The notes: generated from the sequence alone by a model not told the origin. 64,000 bases of DNA from Lachnospiraceae bacterium UBA4364 (GCA_002393955.1 DGSK01000001.1:100199-164198); one strand, 5' to 3'. Positions 24,472 through 33,296 are shown, numbered from the stretch's first letter. Made by a program: numbers and translations.

Positions 24472-25378
24472 ATTTATCACAGAAGACGAATCCGACGGCG
24501 AAAGGCTCGACAAACTCTTAAGCGGGCTTATGCCGGACTGTTCAAGATCTTTTATCCAGAAGCTCATAAAGGACGGTGCCGTGACCAAAAATGGTACCAT
24601 TGTCACTAAATCATCCCTGAAAGCAGAAGCGGGTGATGAGCTTATTTTTAACCTTCCGGAACCTGTGCTGCCTGAAATAATCCCTGAAAATATTCCTATA
24701 GACATAGTGTATGAGGATAGCGACATAATCATAATAAATAAGCCAAAGGGGATAGTGGTGCATCCTGCACCCGGGCATCTGTCAGGAACACTTGTAAACG
24801 CTGTTCTTTATCATTGTAAAGACCTATCCGGGATAAACGGCATCCTGCGTCCCGGTATAGTCCACAGGATAGATAAAGATACATCAGGACTGCTTATAAT
24901 ATGCAAAAATGATAATTCACATAGAAAAATCGCTGCACAGTTAAAAGAGCATTCGATAGAACGTACTTATCATGCGATAGTCCATGGAAGATTTAACGAA
25001 GAGATTGGTACAGTAGATGCCAATATTGGCAGGTCTTCATCGGACCGTAAAAAGATGGCTGTTGTAGACCATAGTTCTGGAAAATCTGCTGTTACGCATT
25101 ATACCGTTCTTAAGGAATTCAAAGGATATTCATATATAAAATGCAATCTGGAGACCGGACGCACGCATCAGATCCGTGTTCATATGGCACATATCGGACA
25201 TCCGCTGGTTGGCGACGAATTATATGGAATCCATGAAAATAAATACAAAAATACCGATGGCCAGGTTCTTCATGCAAAATCCATAGGATTTAAGCATCCC
25301 GGAAATGATGAATGGATACAGTTCGATTCGGATCTGCCGGAATATTTCACGAAAATCCTAAGGGATCTAGAAGCCTGA
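24458..25378 (+). CDS. RluD/YlyB-family 23S rRNA pseudouridine synthase
   Basis: 306 residues: S4 RNA-binding domain (GERLDKLLSGLMPDCSRS) then the catalytic domain with HRIDKDTSGLL (catalytic Asp), KSAVTHYTVL and GRTHQIRVHM. It probably isomerises uridines in the 23S rRNA. The ATG at 24458, inside the transporter's tail, gives the expected length; longer versions of the frame would overlap the transporter by over 100 nt. In B. subtilis the homologue lies beside lspA, and here lspA also lies next door but convergent. Confidence 0.93.
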   Translation: MIQYKFITEDESDGERLDKLLSGLMPDCSRSFIQKLIKDGAVTKNGTIVTKSSLKAEAGDELIFNLPEPVLPEIIPENIPIDIVYEDSDIIIINKPKGIVVHPAPGHLSGTLVNAVLYHCKDLSGINGILRPGIVHRIDKDTSGLLIICKNDNSHRKIAAQLKEHSIERTYHAIVHGRFNEEIGTVDANIGRSSSDRKKMAVVDHSSGKSAVTHYTVLKEFKGYSYIKCNLETGRTHQIRVHMAHIGHPLVGDELYGIHENKYKNTDGQVLHAKSIGFKHPGNDEWIQFDSDLPEYFTKILRDLEA

Positions 25379-25587
25379 ATTCTCAGCATAATTCTGTCTG
25401 CGACCCGAGTTAAAATCCACGGGTTTTATATGGATTAAAAACATATTAAAAACATATATAAGGATTGATCAAAACGTATAATCCATCAAAGATCATAATA
25501 TAATTCGCGAAGTAAACAGAATATAATTATCTTAAAAAATTTAATCTTTATAAATATCTCAGAAAAATAAGCATATCAGCAAACCAA

Positions 25588-25616
25588 ATAAAGAAAACCG
25601 GCCCAAAGCACCGGTT
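25588..25616 (-). terminator. Terminator of the aroB-lspA transcript
   Basis: On the - strand, AACCGG-TGCTTTGGG-CCGGTT followed by TTCTTTATTT; arms lie at 25611-25616 and 25596-25601. The rest of the 25379-25705 gap is AT-rich. A weak + strand hairpin (ACCCG ... CGGGTTTTAT, 25403-25428) may end the pseudouridine synthase gene. Confidence 0.6.
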
Positions 25617-25651
25617 CAAGGAAAAAGGCTTATTTACAGGCTTTTTAGGTG

Positions 25652-25691
25652 TATAACTATTCGTTAAAGCTTCATTTTGCGAATAGTTATA
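25652..25691. repeat. 12-bp perfect inverted repeat downstream of lspA
   Basis: TATAACTATTCG (25652-25663) pairs with CGAATAGTTATA (25680-25691) across a 16-nt loop. There is no T-run. It could stabilise the 3' end of the lspA mRNA or bind a protein. Confidence 0.6.
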
Positions 25692-25705
25692 TGTAGCCCC
25701 TTATA

Positions 25706-26362
25706 TCACTTCTCTGAAGGTATTTCATCGTTTTTGGAAGATTTTATGAACTTAGGCTTAAGAAAATCCAGATCGGAATCTTTGTAAACAAACAGGAATA
25801 AAAACATTAAAAGAAATACACCGACAACAACACAGATATCAGCGACATTAAAAATCGGAAAATTGATCAGAGATACATATATAAAATCAGTTACAGACTG
25901 TTTTATGCATCGGTCGATCATATTGCCGACAGCGCCGACAAGAACCATAGTCAATGCGACATGGAATGCTGCATATTTACGGTCAGCCGGAACCTTTATA
26001 AATACATATATGCATATAACCATTATTATAGCTGTGGTCATCAGCAAAAACACACTCTTTCCTTTTAGGATTCCCCATACAGCTCCGGTATTTTCGAAAT
26101 AACAGATCTGGAGCACCCCGGGGATCAGGTCTATCGCTTCACCCAGCTCCATACTTTCCCGTACCCTGACTTTGCTGAAATAATCAACATAAAGCAGTGA
26201 CAGAAAAGTCACTATATCGCATACAAATAAAGAACTCCTGTATTTTGATATCTTTTTATCTGCTATGGAGGACCTTGAAAGAAACATAAAAACTATGCTT
26301 GAAACTGCCAAAAACAGCATAAAACCGATAACAATCAGTGAATCTGCGGTCAGGGATATCAT
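25706..26362 (-). CDS. lspA: Lipoprotein signal peptidase II
   Basis: 218 residues. It cuts signal peptides of lipoproteins after lipid attachment. Conserved motifs: NTGAVWG, GAVGNMIDR (catalytic Asp) and FNVADICV (catalytic Asp). Longer than the usual ~155 because of an extra N-terminal span (about 8-30) and a charged tail after the last span. It overlaps aroB by 4 nt (ATGA), so translation is coupled. A lipoprotein substrate is encoded in this window: the D,D-carboxypeptidase at 33353. Confidence 0.95.
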   Translation of the reverse strand: MISLTADSLIVIGFMLFLAVSSIVFMFLSRSSIADKKISKYRSSLFVCDIVTFLSLLYVDYFSKVRVRESMELGEAIDLIPGVLQICYFENTGAVWGILKGKSVFLLMTTAIIMVICIYVFIKVPADRKYAAFHVALTMVLVGAVGNMIDRCIKQSVTDFIYVSLINFPIFNVADICVVVGVFLLMFLFLFVYKDSDLDFLKPKFIKSSKNDEIPSEK

Positions 26363-27468
26363 TCCTTTGCATCCTCCTCAGAAAAATAGATTTCTCTGAT
26401 TCCCCCGATCATATCTTCATCAGTAACATTCTGGTCAATATACGCTTTCCCGACTCTCTTTAGTAAGATAAACTTTATGCCTTTATCAATAGCTTTTTTG
26501 TCGGATTTAGTAAGCTCAAGTACCTTCTCAGGATCAATATCATCAATGGATATAGGCAGATTGAAAGGAACGAACATATCTCTAATCTCATAATATTCAT
26601 CTTTTGAAAGTTTTCCTTTCTGCCAGGAAATATATGCAGCCGCAACACAGCCAAGAGCTACACACTCACCGTGCATCAGTTCGAAATTTTTATACTTTTC
26701 TATGGCGTGTCCTATGGTATGTCCGAAATTCAGCAAAGCACGATCGCCATTTTCCAACGGATCACGCTCCACTATCCGTTGCTTGCATATACAGCTCGTT
26801 TTTACCATATCGGCAAGCACATCCGGCTTTTTATCGTGTATTTCGTACATATTTGACAGTATCCATTCGTAGAATGACGCATCCATGATAAGCCCGTACT
26901 TCATAACCTCTGCCATACCGGAATAAAACTGCCTGTCAGGGAGAGAATTCAGCGTAGAAGTGTTAATATAGACCAATGCCGGCATTTTAAATGCCCCGAC
27001 CATATTTTTGTACCCATCAAAGTCAACGCCTGTTTTTCCGCCTACGGAAGAGTCTACCTGAGATAACAATGTAGTCGGAACCTGAACCACAGCTATGCCG
27101 CGCAGATACACGGCAGCACAGAATCCGGCTGTGTCACCAACCACACCGCCCCCAAGTGCAATTACCAGGTCGTGGCGGTTGATCTTTTTATCAACCATTT
27201 CCTTTAAAATTTTTGTAACCGTGTCAAGGTTCTTACTGGTTTCACCCGCAGGAAATGAGTACAAAAAGAAAGCTGAACAGATATCTTTCAGCTCCTCTTT
27301 TATATTATCCGCATATAAAGGACCCACCGTATTATCGGTGATCATCATGAATTTCTTTCCTTCGAATCCAAGTTCCTTTATCTTTGCTGCGAGTCCTGAA
27401 AAGTCCGATTCGATACAGATATCGTATATCGGTTTTTTGTTCATGTTAACTGTTATCAGGTCGGACAT
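26359..27468 (-). CDS. aroB: 3-dehydroquinate synthase
   Basis: 369 residues, full length. It converts DAHP to 3-dehydroquinate in the shikimate pathway, using NAD and a metal. Visible: ALGGGVVGDTAGF (NAD site), VPTTLLSQVDSSVGGKTGVD, and the metal-binding LNFGHTIGHAIE and HGECVALG. It starts 13 nt after the GGDEF protein's stop, with AAAGGAG spanning that stop, so the three genes form one operon. Confidence 0.97.
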   Translation of the reverse strand: MSDLITVNMNKKPIYDICIESDFSGLAAKIKELGFEGKKFMMITDNTVGPLYADNIKEELKDICSAFFLYSFPAGETSKNLDTVTKILKEMVDKKINRHDLVIALGGGVVGDTAGFCAAVYLRGIAVVQVPTTLLSQVDSSVGGKTGVDFDGYKNMVGAFKMPALVYINTSTLNSLPDRQFYSGMAEVMKYGLIMDASFYEWILSNMYEIHDKKPDVLADMVKTSCICKQRIVERDPLENGDRALLNFGHTIGHAIEKYKNFELMHGECVALGCVAAAYISWQKGKLSKDEYYEIRDMFVPFNLPISIDDIDPEKVLELTKSDKKAIDKGIKFILLKRVGKAYIDQNVTDEDMIGGIREIYFSEEDAKE

Positions 27469-27481
27469 TTATAAAACTCCT

Positions 27482-29620
27482 TTATTTCTTATTATTTTTA
27501 GCCGGTTCACTCTTTTTTGTCTCTTCCAGTGTCTTTCTGGTTCTGTCTGGCTCGCCTACAGGCTTAAAACTGCCCCTGGTGACTTTGAAATCATCATTGA
27601 TGCTTTCTTTTTTGGATGCAGGCTTCTTGTTATTATACTTAAACGGGTCATTCGGCATAGTGCGCGGAGCTTCACCATAGAGACCGGCGTAAGACATCTG
27701 CTCGTATTTTCTTTCTGCTACATCCGATCCGCTCTGTGGCGTATCTCCCTCATAACGGCTGCTGAATACCGGTGTAAAAACGCTATTTCTGTCCTGTTCA
27801 TCATCATCATATGAACCAAGAAAACTCTTAGCCGCCTTAGCAGCAGAATCTTCATCAGCTTTTTTCCGTTCATTATCAGCTTTGGGCAACTCTGCAGCCT
27901 CCGACATAGCGGCAACAGACTCTTCAGTTTTGGCAACATCCGTTAACGTTGCTGTATTTTCCGTACTTACTGTATTGTCTATATTTACTGTATTATCTGA
28001 ATTTACTGTATCTTCTATATTATTCGTATTTACATCTTTTAAAGGTTCAGCAGGAGCTGCTTCATTTTTTATCGGATCACTCTCTTCCGCTGTATCATCG
28101 ATACCAGCACTATTCATTGAATAATTAGATGATAATGGTGTTGCTGAATAATCCGTTTCATTTTCTTTACCTGCTGTTTCATTATCAAGAGCATGACTAT
28201 CCGCCGCAGCTGCTCCACCGCTTCGCTGGGCTTCCGATGAGTGTTCATCCGTGATATGAAGAAAATCATAAGCTATAGTATATTTCCCACCGGAATAAAA
28301 ACTGAAGAAATTGGAATTAATCCTTTCAACCACAGTTATCACATTATCATCATTTGTATTGAGGAGCACAAGAAAAATCTGTCTCGTAGAATACCTTGAC
28401 GAAACATCGGATTTTCTAAGCGAAACAGATATTGCCTGCTCGAGCTTTTCAATGGCAATATCATTATCTGCCTCAGTAGGCGAAGTGCCCTCCACAGGCA
28501 TAAGCGTAAGGAGTATTCCTTCTGCATTATTGCCGTATCTGCTAAAATATCTTGCAATGAACTTGAAAACATGAGGGAAAGCGTCAAAATCCATCATATA
28601 AGCGCCGCTGTCGCTGTCAGACCGCTTGATAGTTTCACTGATATAGTTTATATCAGCGAGATTTTCAGATCGTTTTTTGTCTGATTTTGCAGAATCAGAG
28701 AAAAAATGAAAAGAATTCTTGCCGTTCTGTTTTACATGATAAAGCGCTTTATCTGCTGAATTATATAGCTTACTGAAATCCGAACCATCATCCGGAGCTT
28801 GTGCTATGCCGACAGATACAGATGAATTTGTATTATATTTATTGCGCTCAAGCTTGTCACAGATATCAGCGATTATGGCAGATGCCTTTCTGCTCAGAAT
28901 ATTCTTGTCAGTCTCTCCTTCAAAGAACATAATGAACTCATCGCCGCCTATCCGGCAAACGATATCGCATTCATCGGACTCTTTCTGAAGGGTTTCCGCC
29001 AGCATTTTAAGTACCGCATCACCCGCCATATGCCCGTAAGTATCGTTTATGGCTTTGAAATTATCCATATCTATCATGAACAGGGAGCCTCTGCCTGTAT
29101 GCGCCAGTTTTTCATTGGCCAGCTTTTCGGTATATTCCCTATTATAAAGCCCTGTAAGTACATCTTTCTGGGATTTATCCTTGATATCAGCCATTTCCCG
29201 GATGCGCTCATTTAGTTCGTCTGTAAGAACCTTCTGTTTTATTTCATTTTCAAGCACTTTGTTGATGCGGTTTGAAAGGACGCTGGGAACAAAAGGCTTT
29301 GCAATAAAATCCACAGCCCCCATATTAAGACATTCACTTTCAGTAACAGCATTTGCGTTCGCAGACAGAAAAATAACCGGAATATCCTTCAGTTCCTTTT
29401 TTTTCTGAATGCTTTTCATTACTTCTATGCCGCTCATTATAGGCATATCAATATCTAAAAGTATAAGATCAGGGACATTCGAATCAAGATAACGCAGGGC
29501 CTGCGATCCTGAGATTGCAGTAGCCACTTCACACTGATCCTTTAATGCAGAACGTGCACAGGACAGGTTTATGCTTTCGTCATCAACTATCAGAATTTTC
29601 TTTAATGTGTTTTCAGCCAT
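27482..29620 (-). CDS. Receiver-GGDEF diguanylate cyclase with degenerate second domain and disordered tail
   Basis: 712 residues. Receiver at 1-125 (LILLDIDMP, phospho-Asp), short helix, GGDEF at about 150-310 with FMIDMDNFKAIND and an intact RIGGDEF; it should make cyclic-di-GMP when phosphorylated. The RxxD inhibition site is absent (DECD at that place). Residues about 315-470 resemble a degenerate GGDEF-like fold without the motif. From ~470 to the end is a low-complexity Asp/Glu/Asn/Ser/Thr/Ala tail with short repeats. No partner kinase adjoins it; the hybrid kinase at 16575 is a possible source of phosphate, by inference. The start follows GGGGGG. Confidence 0.9.
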   Translation of the reverse strand: MAENTLKKILIVDDESINLSCARSALKDQCEVATAISGSQALRYLDSNVPDLILLDIDMPIMSGIEVMKSIQKKKELKDIPVIFLSANANAVTESECLNMGAVDFIAKPFVPSVLSNRINKVLENEIKQKVLTDELNERIREMADIKDKSQKDVLTGLYNREYTEKLANEKLAHTGRGSLFMIDMDNFKAINDTYGHMAGDAVLKMLAETLQKESDECDIVCRIGGDEFIMFFEGETDKNILSRKASAIIADICDKLERNKYNTNSSVSVGIAQAPDDGSDFSKLYNSADKALYHVKQNGKNSFHFFSDSAKSDKKRSENLADINYISETIKRSDSDSGAYMMDFDAFPHVFKFIARYFSRYGNNAEGILLTLMPVEGTSPTEADNDIAIEKLEQAISVSLRKSDVSSRYSTRQIFLVLLNTNDDNVITVVERINSNFFSFYSGGKYTIAYDFLHITDEHSSEAQRSGGAAAADSHALDNETAGKENETDYSATPLSSNYSMNSAGIDDTAEESDPIKNEAAPAEPLKDVNTNNIEDTVNSDNTVNIDNTVSTENTATLTDVAKTEESVAAMSEAAELPKADNERKKADEDSAAKAAKSFLGSYDDDEQDRNSVFTPVFSSRYEGDTPQSGSDVAERKYEQMSYAGLYGEAPRTMPNDPFKYNNKKPASKKESINDDFKVTRGSFKPVGEPDRTRKTLEETKKSEPAKNNKK
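27967..28020 (-). repeat. Three tandem 18-bp repeats in the tail of the GGDEF protein
   Basis: TTACTGTATTGTCTATAT and two variants, each 18 bp, encode six-residue units of the (D/E)NTV(N/S) type in the disordered tail. Confidence 0.7.
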
Positions 29621-29672
29621 GATCTTAATAGCCCCCCAAAAGACAATTAACCCAAGACAATATTTTGAAATA

Positions 29673-29701
29673 ATTATAATACATTACTGTTTTTTGCGCA
29701 A
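29673..29701 (-). promoter_or_regulatory. Promoter of the receiver-GGDEF-aroB-lspA operon
   Basis: On the - strand: TTGCGC (29696-29701), 17-nt spacer, TATAAT (29673-29678); about 45 nt from the -10 to the start codon. Confidence 0.6.
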
Positions 29702-29703
29702 TG

Positions 29704-29732
29704 AAAAAGGCACCTGTTTAGATGCCTTTTTT
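29704..29732. terminator. Terminator of sepF
   Basis: AAAAAGGCA (29704-29712) and TGCCTTTTT (29723-29731) form a perfect 9-bp stem with a 10-nt loop; on the - strand a T5 run follows. It ends just before the promoter of the next operon. Confidence 0.85.
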
Positions 29733-29771
29733 ATATTTTGGAAAAGGAAAAACGCTATAAATCTGATGATC

Positions 29772-30266
29772 TTAACGACGTGATTTTTTCCTGGGAGCCT
29801 CTTCCTCTGCTTCACTTGCATAATCTGCTTCTGAGAATACAGGAACTTCTTCCGGAGTGCAGGTGAACAATCCACAAGGTGAACCTTCAACTGCTGAACC
29901 TGAAATCGGTTCGAAATGAGCATCAAGAGCGTATACTGAACCGCTGCAGAAATCTATGATCCTCTGAGCAAGCTCTTCATCACATGCTTCTGTATTCAAA
30001 ATAACAGTATATCCATCACGCAGCATATCTGTAACTTTCTGGACATCATTGAAAGATTCGGGCTTAACCTTTACAACTACGCTTCCGGCCTGATAATCGG
30101 ATTCGATAGGTTTTCTGCTAATAAAAGAAGAAATCTTGGCAGTTGTCTTTGCCTTCTTTGCAGGCTTTACATCCTCGTAATCATCCTCGTAGTCATCTTC
30201 GTAATCATCTTCATAATCCTGATTGTTAAAATTGAGCTTTTCAGCCAGCTGCGACCATATTGCCAT
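29772..30266 (-). CDS. sepF: Cell division protein SepF
   Basis: 164 residues. SepF links FtsZ to the membrane. N-terminal amphipathic anchor (MAIWSQLAEKLNF), four copies of DYED (about 17-32), a linker, then the SepF core (VVVKVKPESFNDVQKV ... GYTVILNTEACDEELAQRIIDF, ending in the SGSVYALDA strand). A Glu/Ala tail ending in basic residues follows. The RBS is AGGAGG. Gene order ylmE-sepF is that of Bacillus, but here a terminator and promoter separate the two. Confidence 0.95.
   Translation of the reverse strand: MAIWSQLAEKLNFNNQDYEDDYEDDYEDDYEDVKPAKKAKTTAKISSFISRKPIESDYQAGSVVVKVKPESFNDVQKVTDMLRDGYTVILNTEACDEELAQRIIDFCSGSVYALDAHFEPISGSAVEGSPCGLFTCTPEEVPVFSEADYASEAEEEAPRKKSRR
30171..30218 (-). 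repeat. Four tandem 12-bp repeats in sepF
   Basis: ATCCTCGTAATC and three variants, one to three changes each; on the coding strand they give the DYED repeats. Confidence 0.8.
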
Positions 30267-30322
30267 TGTTCTTGTTCCTCCTCTACCGTGAAAAGATTTT
30301 GTGTGCGAAAAACACTGTTCAC

Positions 30323-30351
30323 ATTATGCTATATTTTGCGCTTTATGTCAA
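30323..30351 (-). promoter_or_regulatory. Promoter of sepF
   Basis: On the - strand: TTGACA (30346-30351), 17-nt spacer, CATAAT (30323-30328); about 55 nt from the -10 to the start codon. Confidence 0.75.
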
Positions 30352-30447
30352 CATGTTTTTTAGGAATAATTTTCCGTTCTCATCAAAAAAATGTTGATAT
30401 ACCGTGCTATTTTTTATTATCGGTCAAAATCAGGTTGAAGTTAATAC

Positions 30448-30563
30448 TTTTATGTAAAGATTTTATGTAAATTATTTATGTAAACCCGTTCATATGTTAT
30501 GTTAACTGATTTATGTTAACCAGCTTATATTTTATGTAAACCAGCCTTCTACGTTACGTAAAC
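30448..30563. repeat. Array of seven degenerate TTATGTAAAC motifs upstream of sepF
   Basis: Copies begin near 30450, 30463, 30476, 30497, 30511, 30532 and 30554, with variants TTATGTAAA, TTATGTTAAC and TTACGTAAAC, so spacings are 13, 13, 21, 14, 21 and 22. The array lies about 100-210 nt upstream of the sepF -35 and may bind a regulator. I see no coding frame in the 30267-30685 gap; it also holds the sepF promoter and the ylmE terminator. Confidence 0.6.
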
Positions 30564-30621
30564 CTATGGATTATTCCTCTCAGATCAGACATGCATTTAT
30601 GAACATTCCTGAAATCTTATC

Positions 30622-30651
30622 AAAAAAACAGCCCGCAAAGAATGCAGACTG
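30622..30651 (-). terminator. Terminator of the P-loop/HlyD-like/ylmE operon
   Basis: On the - strand RNA, CAGUCUGC (30651-30644) pairs with GCGGGCUG (30636-30629), including two G-U pairs, with a 7-nt loop, followed by seven U. Confidence 0.75.
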
Positions 30652-30685
30652 TTACATTACGGGTGATCATATAATGATCATATGA

Positions 30686-31375
30686 TCATGTATAGTTTCT
30701 TTCTCCGAATATCCCTGTCCCTACTCTCACATGGGTGGCTCCTTCCTCCACGGCAACCTCATAGTCGCCGCTCATCCCCATTGACAGCACCGGCCTATCC
30801 GGAAAAAAATCTCTCATATCATCATTATAGATCAGTTCGCGGAGCGCTTTGAAATATGGTCTGTTCGTCTCAGGATCTTCCGTATATGGAGCTATGGTCA
30901 TCAAGCCGCAGAGCCGCAAATGTGATAACCCGGAAACACTTCTTATAAGAGCCTTGTTTTCCTCGATATCAGATGTACCGAATTTGCTGTCTTCACCTGC
31001 AATATTCACTTCCACAAGAATATCCGCCACGATTTCTTTTTTTGCAGCCTCTTTCTCTATTGCTTCAGCCAGATGCAGGGTATCCACGCTATGGATCAAC
31101 GCTGTCCTTCCGATAATATATTTGATCTTGTTCGTCTGGAGATGCCCTATCATATGCCATCTTATATCCTCAGGCATTTCAGGGATCTTGTCACACAGCT
31201 CCTGTACTTTATTTTCACCAAAATCCCTGCTTCCGGCAGCATAAGCTTCCCTGAGCATTTCCAGAGGCTTGGTCTTGCTGACATTGATAAGAACCACATC
31301 CTCCGGATTCCTTCCGCTTCTTTTGCAGGCCGCACCGATATTTTCTTTAACTGTTTTAATATTTTCCGAAATCAT
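30686..31375 (-). CDS. ylmE: YggS/YlmE-family PLP-binding protein
   Basis: 229 residues, single alanine-racemase-like barrel: VSKTKPLEM holds the PLP lysine, then DFGENKVQE, WHMIGHLQTNK and LSMGMSGDYEVA. The family manages pyridoxal phosphate and amino-acid pools and shows no racemase activity. The start at 31375 follows AAAGGGG; the GTG at 31390 precedes it. It lies upstream of sepF, as in Bacillus. Confidence 0.94.
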   Translation of the reverse strand: MISENIKTVKENIGAACKRSGRNPEDVVLINVSKTKPLEMLREAYAAGSRDFGENKVQELCDKIPEMPEDIRWHMIGHLQTNKIKYIIGRTALIHSVDTLHLAEAIEKEAAKKEIVADILVEVNIAGEDSKFGTSDIEENKALIRSVSGLSHLRLCGLMTIAPYTEDPETNRPYFKALRELIYNDDMRDFFPDRPVLSMGMSGDYEVAVEEGATHVRVGTGIFGERNYT

Positions 31376-31408
31376 TTTTTCCCCTTTCACAACGTTTGGA
31401 ACGCTTGC

Positions 31409-32881
31409 CTATTCGTAAATGAACTCATCATCAACTACAGATTCCGAATCCAATATAATATAGTCGTATTCCCTGAGACCATACACTGTATCCGGAGCTA
31501 TGATGTTGTATTCATCATTATGATCCAGTATATGTATCTGGCAGAACTGTGCATAGCCTTTATTTATATTATATACTCCCATGAGGGAATCCGTATCCTG
31601 CACAACAAACCTTTGCTGTGTATCTTCCCTGATGAGTACATCTCCGTATTTAAGCTGTGTATTATCTACATAATACAGATCATCTTTTTCGGAATATACA
31701 TTTACTTCCAGCGGTGTTACTGTAGCTTCACCGCTTTCCAGATATGTCTGTTTCATAAAAGTCTTAGTGTCCTTAGTGCCGTTTTCCTCTTCTTCGGACT
31801 CGCTGACAGCAAATTCCACGGGTACTGTAAAGAATCTTTTTGTAGCAACAGAAGAAACGGGTACTTTCAGTCCTGTGATTCCGTCAGTAACGATTTCGAT
31901 ATCCGTGAATCTTTCCGAGCAGAAATTCAATACTGAATTGTTGAAACCAAGTGTCACTATATCCTGGCCGCCATCCATTTCTATGACGGTAACCTTTCCG
32001 TTCAGCACTTCATTATTCCGTCTGAATCTTACCGGAACGTAGCCGTGTTCCAATAGCATTGAAGCGTAATCATCATTGGCCGCTATAGCAACACTCCAGT
32101 TTTCTGAGTTGATAAGTTTATATACAAAATCCCCCTGGTCTACCATATCACCGGTCATCAGCTGTGTTTTATGGTATCCCGTGCCTTCCAGCAATGAAAA
32201 AGTCAGATCATTTGCCGAAACACTGTCATACTCATCCGTATAGAATGCAACATATCCATTATGGTCTGAATGCATTATAGCCGCTGTCCCGGATGTGCCT
32301 GACTCTATCTGAGCCCTTAATCCTGCGGCTGATATGGAGAGAATGCTTGAGCTGATATCGTGCAGGAAATCATAATTTGTTCTGAAATCTTCCGGCTTAA
32401 ACTGTCCTGCAAAATCTCCTATCTCCATTTTCAGCCTGCTCTGATCCTCTTTTGAAAGTTCGGTACTGAGCTCACCGGCAGCCCCCATAAGAGTTCCGCG
32501 TTCGTCTACAGCATATACCGGAGAACCTATCCCGACATGCTCTCCTTCTCCGGCAAAGCAAATAAGAGTCCCTGAAACCGGTGCGGTATAGTTCTTTTCA
32601 CTGCGAATGATAAGAGCTTTGTATGTGTTATTGATGGCCAGCGAACCGTTTCTGACCATGTACGAAGTGATATTCTTCTTCTCGACTATCTGAGTAAAGA
32701 GCACAATTAAATAAAAGAGGAAGATTGCAATGATTATAACAAGAAATCCTCCTCCGTAAACTTTTATACTCTTTTTTAAAGCTGCCCTTTCGGAAACTCT
32801 CTTTTGGGAAAATTTATTTTTGTCCTGTCTATCCGTTTTTTTTGCAGCACTGACTTTTTTTGACCTTTGGCCGCGTCTCAT
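31409..32881 (-). CDS. HlyD-like membrane adaptor protein of the sepF locus
   Basis: 490 residues: basic N-terminus (about 1-45), one span (about 46-68, GGGFLVIIIAIFLFYLIVLF), then a mainly beta outer part with a lipoyl-like hairpin (APVSGTLICFAGEGEHVGIG) and later adaptor-like repeats. Proteins of this type, annotated HlyD-family, recur next to ylmE and sepF in Lachnospiraceae, but no transporter partner lies here, so a cell-envelope or division role is plausible. It starts one base after the P-loop gene's stop (TAAAATG), so translation is coupled; the upstream in-frame starts lie inside that gene. Confidence 0.8.
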   Translation of the reverse strand: MRRGQRSKKVSAAKKTDRQDKNKFSQKRVSERAALKKSIKVYGGGFLVIIIAIFLFYLIVLFTQIVEKKNITSYMVRNGSLAINNTYKALIIRSEKNYTAPVSGTLICFAGEGEHVGIGSPVYAVDERGTLMGAAGELSTELSKEDQSRLKMEIGDFAGQFKPEDFRTNYDFLHDISSSILSISAAGLRAQIESGTSGTAAIMHSDHNGYVAFYTDEYDSVSANDLTFSLLEGTGYHKTQLMTGDMVDQGDFVYKLINSENWSVAIAANDDYASMLLEHGYVPVRFRRNNEVLNGKVTVIEMDGGQDIVTLGFNNSVLNFCSERFTDIEIVTDGITGLKVPVSSVATKRFFTVPVEFAVSESEEEENGTKDTKTFMKQTYLESGEATVTPLEVNVYSEKDDLYYVDNTQLKYGDVLIREDTQQRFVVQDTDSLMGVYNINKGYAQFCQIHILDHNDEYNIIAPDTVYGLREYDYIILDSESVVDDEFIYE

Positions 32882-32882
32882 T

Positions 32883-33296
32883 TTACTTAAGTATACTGTC
32901 CTTATAGCTGTCAGGAATGTCAGCCTCATCTACAGACATTGCCATATTAAAAGTGATGCCTGTCTTCTCGCTGAGCTGATCAAATTTATCCAGAATCCCA
33001 CCAAGCTCGGATACTTCAAACTTGCCCAGCTTCTTGAAACTATCAAAATATAACTGCTCAATATCGCGATCCTGGGAGATTATCCCACAGACAAAACCAT
33101 AAAATTCATCTATCGAAGAAAAATTGAATTCAGAAACATCAATAAGCCTTACTTTGTTGTTGATCTCGTACATATGTCTTGTGCTCTTGTCAAGATATAC
33201 GAGATGTCCTTTTGCGTCCTTGATCGCATTGTTGGCAAGATCCAGTAACTTAAGTGTCTTGCCTGTCCCCTCATTTCCGATTATAAGCTTAACCAT
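32883..33296 (-). CDS. Small P-loop NTPase-like protein of the sepF locus
   Basis: 137 residues with a Walker A motif at the very N-terminus (IIGNEGTGKT) and a strand-like HLVYLDKS afterwards; I see no convincing Walker B. There is no signal peptide or span. It has its own promoter, an RBS of GGAGG, and is coupled to the HlyD-like gene. I do not recognise the family beyond the P-loop; a role in envelope or division is inferred only from its neighbours. Confidence 0.75.
   Translation of the reverse strand: MVKLIIGNEGTGKTLKLLDLANNAIKDAKGHLVYLDKSTRHMYEINNKVRLIDVSEFNFSSIDEFYGFVCGIISQDRDIEQLYFDSFKKLGKFEVSELGGILDKFDQLSEKTGITFNMAMSVDEADIPDSYKDSILK

Noticed and set aside
30448..30563. CRISPR array or DnaA-box cluster
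   Set aside because: The units are ~10 bp, degenerate, and unevenly spaced, with no spacers of constant length; TTATGTAAAC does not match the DnaA box TTATCCACA.
30661..30690. Three TGATCA palindromes at the ylmE stop
   Set aside because: Short, AT-rich and probably chance; the real terminator lies just beyond.
31073..31936. 287-residue open frame on the + strand
   Set aside because: Antisense to ylmE and the HlyD-like gene; Cys/Phe/Ile-rich shadow composition and no ribosome binding site.
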